Below, piece by piece: positions 55,283-64,000 of a DNA stretch of 64,000 nt. Origin of the DNA: Streptococcus mitis (GTDB lineage Bacteria > Bacillota > Bacilli > Lactobacillales > Streptococcaceae); the NCBI RefSeq assembly GCF_000722705.1, contig NZ_JPFW01000008.1, positions 124,001-188,000 on the forward strand, in the 5' to 3' direction. Numbering within the stretch: the first letter of the stretch is position 1; every line of letters begins with the position of its first letter. The position numbers and the translations under genes are program-made. The notes beneath the pieces are model-generated. The model made no database searches. It was not told the DNA's origin and saw only the letters and a list, made by a program, of their open reading frames with translations.

Positions 55283-57265
55283 TTAGTCTTGAATATGACG
55301 GTCTAAGTTTTTCTGATAATCAGCGTTTGATTTGGCTTTTTCTTCAGCAAATTTCTTGCGGAACTCATCCATTTCTTTAGTAGTGACAATCTTATCTTGG
55401 ATTTTAAGGTATTTATAGCTAAGTTCACCAGTCTTATCACCTACCCAGCCATCTGCACCAGTACCTAGAACTTTCTTCGTTACTAGCATTTGGGCACCGT
55501 TTGACTGTGCAGGAATCACCAAGGCACTGTCTGTTAACCAAGCTTGAGCTTTTGCATATTTAGAATATCGTTTTTCAAGATCTGTTTTCTCACTATTAGC
55601 ATCCGTGATTAACTCTTTAAACTTATCTAACCCAACCGCTTTGATTGCTGAACTGTCTTTACCTGGTACTACACCTAGGGAACCAAGAAGATTTGGTCCA
55701 GATGTTGGATCAAATATATCTAGATAAGTTGATGGATCTGCGTAATCAGGCCCCCATCCACTATTTGCATTAATATCCCAGTCAGTATTGGTATTAGAAG
55801 TAGCTAGAACCGTCATACTTGCCAATTCATCATCAGAAACTTGTTGAATATCAACTATAACATTATCTGATCCAAGAGCTTCCTCGATAGATTGTTTATA
55901 AGATTGATATTGGCGCACAAACTGTGGACGAGTAGAAGATACTGGAATATCTAAATGAATAGGGAACTGTACTCCATCAGCTTGAAGAGTTTTCTTGGCA
56001 GCTTCCAATTTAGCTTTAGCCTTATCTACATTATGAAGTGAATCCTGGGCATCATCAAGACTGACATCTTTCCATACACCATCTAATTTATCCAATTCTG
56101 CCTTAGCTACTTGCCCAAATGACTGCTCTCCTACTTGTACAAATGTTGGAGGTACTAAACTTGTACGTAATTTACGCGGTGCTACTTCGTCCCCAAATAC
56201 TTGAGAGATTCCTGCTTTACGATCTGTAGCAAAAGCCAAAGCTTGACGGAAATCTTTGTTCAGCAAGGCCTTCTTAGTAGATGTTTTTTCTGCATCACTT
56301 GTTTTAGCGGTGTGATTGTAAGCAACACGGTCAATATTCGTCGAAATATAGAAAGTAGTTCCTTGTTGTTGACTATAAATAATGTTATCTTTGTATTTTT
56401 CTTTTAAGCGTTCATAGTTAGCAGAGTTTTTAAAGAGAGGAGCTGCAGGATAATTTCCTTCATCAAATCCACGTCCAAGAGAGTCAGCATCTTGACCATC
56501 AAAGAATGATAATTTGATATCATCAATAAAGACATTTTGTTTATCCCAATAATTTTGGTTTTTGGTCATTTCAATAGAAGATTTAGATGTAAGACCTGTG
56601 AGAAGATAAGCCCCATTGTATAGAATGCTTGTTACATCAGTCGCCTTACCAAAGTCATCTCCTTTAGAAGCTAAAAAGTCTTCGCTAACAGGAGCAAGAA
56701 TTCCCATTGTTGTCTTCGAATTCCAGAAAGATTCTGGATGGTTTAAAGTATAGACTACAGTATAATCGTCTGTTGCTTTTACACCAACAGTAGAAAAATC
56801 CGTTGTTTTCCCATTTACATAGTCATCCAATCCTTTAATAGAATCCTGTACAAGATAAAGTGCTTCTGATTTCTTGTCAGCTGCGTGTTTTAGACCAGTC
56901 ACAAAATCCTGAGCCTTAACTTCTCCATATTCTTCGCCTTCATTGGTATACCACTTGATACCCTTACGAATTTTATAGGTATAAGTCAAACCATCTTTGG
57001 AAACAGTCCAATCTTCTGCAACTGATGGTACTAGATTCCCATATTGATCATTTTCCAGTAGTCCATCAATGACATTACCAGTAATCTGTTTTGTCGAGTT
57101 TTGTCCAGAAACTGTATAATCCAGAGTCGCAGGATCTGATGAAAATACATAGGCATAAGTAACTGGTTTAGTTGCTTCCTTATTCCCATTACCAGATGAA
57201 CAAGCTGCTAGAACAGCTGCTGAGAGTACAGCAACTCCAGCTGCTAAGAAAACACGTTTTTTCAT
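55283..57265 (-). CDS. Oligopeptide-binding lipoprotein, AmiA/AliA/AliB family
   Basis: The 660-residue lipoprotein (lipobox LAACSS, Cys22) is a family 5 solute-binding protein. It shares with pneumococcal AliA/AliB/AmiA blocks such as AEDWTVSKDGLTYTYKIRKG, QDFVTGLKHAADKKSEALYLVQ and GWGPDYADPSTYLDIFDP. These capture extracellular peptides for the shared AmiCDEF importer. No permease or ATPase genes are adjacent, so it is an orphan receptor. Peptide-sensing roles in competence and interspecies signalling are known for relatives. Which paralogue it is cannot be decided here. Confidence 0.92.
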   Translation of the reverse strand: MKKRVFLAAGVAVLSAAVLAACSSGNGNKEATKPVTYAYVFSSDPATLDYTVSGQNSTKQITGNVIDGLLENDQYGNLVPSVAEDWTVSKDGLTYTYKIRKGIKWYTNEGEEYGEVKAQDFVTGLKHAADKKSEALYLVQDSIKGLDDYVNGKTTDFSTVGVKATDDYTVVYTLNHPESFWNSKTTMGILAPVSEDFLASKGDDFGKATDVTSILYNGAYLLTGLTSKSSIEMTKNQNYWDKQNVFIDDIKLSFFDGQDADSLGRGFDEGNYPAAPLFKNSANYERLKEKYKDNIIYSQQQGTTFYISTNIDRVAYNHTAKTSDAEKTSTKKALLNKDFRQALAFATDRKAGISQVFGDEVAPRKLRTSLVPPTFVQVGEQSFGQVAKAELDKLDGVWKDVSLDDAQDSLHNVDKAKAKLEAAKKTLQADGVQFPIHLDIPVSSTRPQFVRQYQSYKQSIEEALGSDNVIVDIQQVSDDELASMTVLATSNTNTDWDINANSGWGPDYADPSTYLDIFDPTSGPNLLGSLGVVPGKDSSAIKAVGLDKFKELITDANSEKTDLEKRYSKYAKAQAWLTDSALVIPAQSNGAQMLVTKKVLGTGADGWVGDKTGELSYKYLKIQDKIVTTKEMDEFRKKFAEEKAKSNADYQKNLDRHIQD

Positions 57266-57436
57266 AAAAAACTCCTTTGCAATTTATATAGGATTATTAT
57301 AGCACTTTTCAAAAGGAAATCAACACAAAACTAAGTCAAATTTAATATTTTGTTATATTTTTTTATGTCTTATAGAGTTCCTCCAACTACAATTTTTGTG
57401 ATATAATAGTCTTATCTTTATTATAGAGGTAACGTT

Positions 57437-58450
57437 ATGAAAGAAACTGTTTATTTTGGAACTTATACACGTCGTACTTCCCAAGGGATTTACAAGGCTG
57501 ACTTTGATACAGAAACTGGTCAGCTTTCAAATCTAGAACTTTTTGCAGCTGAGCCAAGTCCAACCTATCTTGCCTTTGACCAGCACCAACACCTATACAC
57601 TGTTGGTAGTCAAGATGACAAGGGGGGCATTGCAGCCTATCAAACTGACGGGACTGTGTTAAATCATGTCGTTGAGGAAGGAGCCCCCCACTGTTATGTT
57701 GCCGTTGATGAAAAGCGCGATTTAGTGTACGCAGCTAACTACCACAAAGGGCAGGTTCTTGTTTATAAACGTCAGGAAGATGGTCGTCTTCTACTTAGTG
57801 ATGTGGATCAACACAGTGGCCAAGGTCCACACGAAAATCAAGCTTCGCCCCATGTTCACTTTACAGATTTAACACCTGACCACTATCTAGTGACCTGCGA
57901 CTTAGGAACTGACCAAGTTATTACTTATAACCTTGACCAAGAAGGGAAATTATCTAAGCTCTATACCTATCACAGCCAGCCTGGAGCAGGTTCACGTCAT
58001 ATCATTTTCCATAACCACTATAAAATCGCTTATCTCATTTGTGAACTCAATAGTACTATCGAGGTTCTAATCTACGATGGCGTTGGCGAATTTGAACGTA
58101 TGCAAGTTATTTCAACTCTACCAGACGGTTATGAAAGCTTTAATGGAACCGCTGCTATTCGTCTCTCTAAAGACGGTAAATACCTCTACGCTTCTAACCG
58201 TGGCCATGATTCTATCGCAGTATATACCATCCTTGCGGACGGTAGCTTAGAGTTATTAGAAATCGTTCCAACGCATGGTCAGACTCCACGTGATTTTGAT
58301 TTGACACCCGACCAAAAATTTCTCATTGTTGTCCATCAAGACTCTGACAATGCAACTGTCTTTAAACGTAATTGTGACAATGGTCGTCTAGCAGAACTCT
58401 CCAACAACTTCTATGTTCCCGAAGCGGTCTGCATCCGTTTTGCTCCTTAA
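57437..58450 (+). CDS. Lactonase-family beta-propeller protein (6-phosphogluconolactonase type)
   Basis: The 337-residue protein begins KETVYFGTYTRRTSQGIY and has the seven-bladed propeller pattern of the YbhE/Pgl family (VYAANYHKGQVLVY, SPHVHFTDLTPD, PGAGSRHIIFH, YASNRGHDSIAVY, THGQTPRDFDLTPD). It may hydrolyse 6-phosphogluconolactone in the oxidative pentose phosphate pathway. RBS AGAGG precedes ATG 57437. It is monocistronic and ends at a shared bidirectional terminator facing atpC. Confidence 0.9.
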   Translation: MKETVYFGTYTRRTSQGIYKADFDTETGQLSNLELFAAEPSPTYLAFDQHQHLYTVGSQDDKGGIAAYQTDGTVLNHVVEEGAPHCYVAVDEKRDLVYAANYHKGQVLVYKRQEDGRLLLSDVDQHSGQGPHENQASPHVHFTDLTPDHYLVTCDLGTDQVITYNLDQEGKLSKLYTYHSQPGAGSRHIIFHNHYKIAYLICELNSTIEVLIYDGVGEFERMQVISTLPDGYESFNGTAAIRLSKDGKYLYASNRGHDSIAVYTILADGSLELLEIVPTHGQTPRDFDLTPDQKFLIVVHQDSDNATVFKRNCDNGRLAELSNNFYVPEAVCIRFAP

Positions 58451-58460
58451 GAAAACATAA

Positions 58461-58490
58461 AAAATGAACTTGGATTTTCAAGTTCATTTT
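58461..58490. terminator. Bidirectional terminator between the lactonase gene and the atp operon
   Basis: AAAATGAACTTG mirrors CAAGTTCATTTT (58461-58472 with 58479-58490), with T and A runs on the two sides. It ends both converging transcripts. Confidence 0.88.
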
Positions 58491-58494
58491 TTTC

Positions 58495-58914
58495 TTATAG
58501 TCTATTTCCGACATTAATACGGTTAATGGCACGTTGCAGTGCAATCTTCGCACGACGTTCTTGGTCAATCAAGTGTTTATCTTGTGCTTCTTCAATTGCA
58601 CGTTCTGCACGAAGTTTGGCACGTTCTGCACGACTGATATCGATATCACGAGCACGTTCTGCAGAATCAGCAACGATTGTAATCATATCATTGGCAATTT
58701 CAATAACGCCACCATTTACTGCAATCCAGTTCACGTGATCTTCATCATCAATACGTTTTACCTTTACTTCATCAACTGCTAAAACCGCAATCATATTTTC
58801 ATGTCGTGGCAAGATCCCCATCTCACCATCCAGAGTTCGAACCGATACATAGCTGGCATGGTGATCATAGACGAGACCATCTGGTGTCACGATCTGGACA
58901 GTTAACTGAGCCAT
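58495..58914 (-). CDS. atpC: F1Fo ATP synthase epsilon subunit
   Basis: The 139-residue subunit ([38 protein letters not shown]) has the beta-sandwich and a C-terminal helical pair that regulates rotation. It is the last gene of the operon, 10 bp after atpD. In streptococci the enzyme works mainly as a proton-pumping ATPase for pH control. Confidence 0.96.
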   Translation of the reverse strand: MAQLTVQIVTPDGLVYDHHASYVSVRTLDGEMGILPRHENMIAVLAVDEVKVKRIDDEDHVNWIAVNGGVIEIANDMITIVADSAERARDIDISRAERAKLRAERAIEEAQDKHLIDQERRAKIALQRAINRINVGNRL

Positions 58915-58924
58915 AGATTACCTC

Positions 58925-60340
<1,416 letters not shown>

Positions 60341-60386
60341 CTATTCTATATAAGATACTGTCGGTTCCTAGCTCAACTAGGTCCTA

Positions 60387-60492
60387 ATACTCTTCGCAAA
60401 TCTCTTCAAACCACGTCAGCGTCGCCTTACCGTACTCAAGTACAGCCTGCGGCTAGCTTCCTAGTTTGCTCTTTGATTTTTATTGAGTATAA
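60387..60492. repeat. BOX element inside the atp operon
   Basis: This copy runs ATACTCTTCGCAAATCTC ... CGTCAGCGTCGCCTTACCGTA ... TTGAGTAT and differs from the copy at 8783 at only a few positions. It lies between atpG and atpD within one transcription unit and would form a stable hairpin in the mRNA. Confidence 0.93.
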
Positions 60493-60521
60493 GTTCATTT
60501 TCATACGAGCTGGACTAGAGC

Positions 60522-61400
60522 CTATTCTAAGGCACTAGCTCCTGCTACGATTTCTGTAATTTCTTGTGTAATCGCCGCCTGTCTGGCACGGTTATACTGA
60601 ATTGTCAAATCATTGATGACTTTCTTAGCATTATCTGTCGCTGTTTGCATGGCTGTCATACCGGCAGCATTTTCAGCTGTCTTGGCATCGATAATAGCAC
60701 CGTAAATCATACTTTCTGCAAACTGAGGCAACAACTGCTCCAAAATTTCTTCTCGGCTGGTTTCCAATTCAAAAGTCAAGCTGTAGTCTTCATCCGCTTC
60801 ATTGGGATCCAAGTCAACAATCGGAAGCATTTGTTCCACACGCATTTGACTGGTTAGCGTATTGACATGGTGGTTGTAGCAAACATAAAGCTCATCAAAA
60901 AGTTCATTTTGGTACATTTCAACAGTTTTTGAAATAATCTTACGAACTTGATCAAAGCTAGGTTGGTCTGCCAAGCCACGTAGTTCATAAAGTGGTTGAA
61001 TACCACGAGCCTTAAAGAAATCAGCTCCCATTCCACCAATACAGATCATTTCAAAACCTGTACCGTCTGGGTGGTATTCTTCTTTCAACTCCATAACGGC
61101 TTTCAGAATAGAGGAATTATAACCTCCAACCAAACCGCGGTCTGAAGTGATGACGATATAGCCTGTCTTCTTCACAGGACGGCTAATCAACATGGGATTA
61201 GTTGAACCACCAGCTCCATTACCATGAAGAATATCTGTCAAAAGTTTGCGAACCTTCTGAGCGTAAACTTGAAAGTTGCGAGCAGCTTCTTCAGAGCGAC
61301 CTAGCTTAGCAGCTGATACCATTTGCATGGCATTAGTGATTTGACTCGTATTTTTTGTTGAGGCGATTTTTGTTTTAATATCATTTAGAGATACTGCCAT
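60522..61400 (-). CDS. atpG: F1Fo ATP synthase gamma subunit
   Basis: The 292-residue rotor shaft begins [25 protein letters not shown] and ends with [22 protein letters not shown]-type helix, the two coiled helices that turn inside the alpha/beta ring. Length is normal. It is 15 bp downstream of atpA. Confidence 0.97.
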   Translation of the reverse strand: MAVSLNDIKTKIASTKNTSQITNAMQMVSAAKLGRSEEAARNFQVYAQKVRKLLTDILHGNGAGGSTNPMLISRPVKKTGYIVITSDRGLVGGYNSSILKAVMELKEEYHPDGTGFEMICIGGMGADFFKARGIQPLYELRGLADQPSFDQVRKIISKTVEMYQNELFDELYVCYNHHVNTLTSQMRVEQMLPIVDLDPNEADEDYSLTFELETSREEILEQLLPQFAESMIYGAIIDAKTAENAAGMTAMQTATDNAKKVINDLTIQYNRARQAAITQEITEIVAGASALE

Positions 61401-61415
61401 CTGACACCTCTATTC

Positions 61416-63471
<2,056 letters not shown>

Positions 63472-63472
<1 letters not shown>

Positions 63473-63966
63473 TAAGCTTCTCCTAGCTGATCGATATACT
63501 GATCAATGAGTTCTTTATGGGCATGACCATCAAGGTTTTGTGAGATGATTTTACCAGCCAAGCTGATTGTCAAATCTGCCACCTCACCCTTAACGCTTTG
63601 TAAAGCTTCAGCTTTGTTTTGAGCAATTTCTTGGTTTGCTTTTTCTTTTAAGCGTCCTGCTTCTAGTTTAGCATCTGCTAAAATACTAGCCTTACTTTTC
63701 TCAGCTGTTTCTTTCGCATTCTCAATAATTGTCTTAGCTTCTTTACGGCTACCAGCCAATTCATCTTCGCGTTTTTGAGCCAATACTTCTGCTTTTTGAC
63801 GAGCTTCTTCAGCTCTGTCAATATCTGAAGCAATTTTTTCAGCTCGTTCTTCGAAAATGCCTGTAATATTAGACCATGCAAATTTTTTAATCAAGACTAG
63901 CAAAAGGATAAAAGAGCCAGCGATTAAAATAAAATTACCAATTAATTCACCTACTGTTACGTGCAT
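63472..63966 (-). CDS. atpF: F1Fo ATP synthase b subunit
   Basis: The 164-residue subunit has one N-terminal membrane helix ([17 protein letters not shown]) and a long charged coiled coil ([26 protein letters not shown]-type) forming the peripheral stalk. RBS AAAGGAG lies just upstream, after the atpB stop. Confidence 0.96.
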
Positions 63967-63979
63967 CAGTTACTCCTTT

Positions 63980-64000
63980 CTACTCTTCATCATTAATTTT
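63980..64000 (-). CDS. atpB: F1Fo ATP synthase a subunit, last codons only
   Basis: The right edge contains the final six codons (KINDEE) and TAG of the gene before atpF. Operon order in streptococci (atpE-B-F-H-A-G-D-C) makes this atpB. The identification is by position. Confidence 0.7.
   Translation of the reverse strand, partial: KINDEE

Overview
The window is chromosomal DNA of a mitis-group Streptococcus (S. mitis, S. oralis or S. pneumoniae and relatives). Evidence: BOX repeats (two full, one truncated), a choline-binding-repeat protein, the cell-division and chromosome genes macP and rocS next to pfs and glmU, a Pde2-type c-di-AMP enzyme, a YSIRK/LPXTG surface protein and a low-GC F-type ATPase operon. 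Species cannot be fixed by reading alone.

Layout. 0-3 kb (minus): pyrR-pyrB-carA pyrimidine operon behind a PyrR attenuator, then yceD-nth. 3-5 kb: an ABC-F gene behind a well-formed ribosome-dependent attenuator with a three-codon upstream ORF. 5-13.6 kb: htpX-lemA, rsmG, uracil permease pyrP (a second PyrR attenuator), BOX, ylxM-ffh, a DUF1934 gene, an HD phosphohydrolase and a HAD phosphatase. 13.6-16.4 kb: a decayed AT-rich patch (IS-end-like palindrome, transporter fragment, CYTH gene, frameshifted Rgg/PlcR-type regulator, 47-codon remnant). 16.4-19.9 kb: tRNA-Arg(CCU), rplS with L19 leader, chorismate mutase with two fluoride channels, flavodoxin, pde2, rpmE2.

20.05-29.45 kb: a 9.4-kb integrative element bounded by 17-bp direct repeats. 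The repeat is the first 17 bases of ybaB/ebfC, so insertion leaves ybaB intact but swaps its promoter and ribosome site. The element carries a tyrosine integrase and small DNA-binding partner, a viral/plasmid Rep-like HUH-helicase relaxase, an FtsK/TcpA-type coupling ATPase, two structured intergenic modules that look like replication or transfer origins, a frameshifted serine recombinase beside an inverted repeat, and cargo: a secreted CAP-domain choline-binding protein, a membrane protein and a broken HTH gene. I read it as an integrative and mobilizable element (IME); it is the most interesting region.

29.4-40.4 kb: ybaB, membrane GDPD, DEDD exonuclease, rocS, pfs, macP, nudF, glmU, GH25 lysozyme, DUF368 lipid-carrier transporter, tRNA deacylase, phosphatase, lysS. 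40.5-50.05 kb: one 3171-residue LPXTG surface protein made mostly of four repeat families; its leader has a G8 tract and a hairpin. 50.5-57.3 kb: amino-acid ABC transporter, TPR protein, AI-2E family protein, AliA/AmiA-type peptide-binding lipoprotein. 57.4-64 kb: lactonase, then the ATP synthase operon (atpB end, F, H, A, G, D, C) with a BOX element between atpG and atpD.
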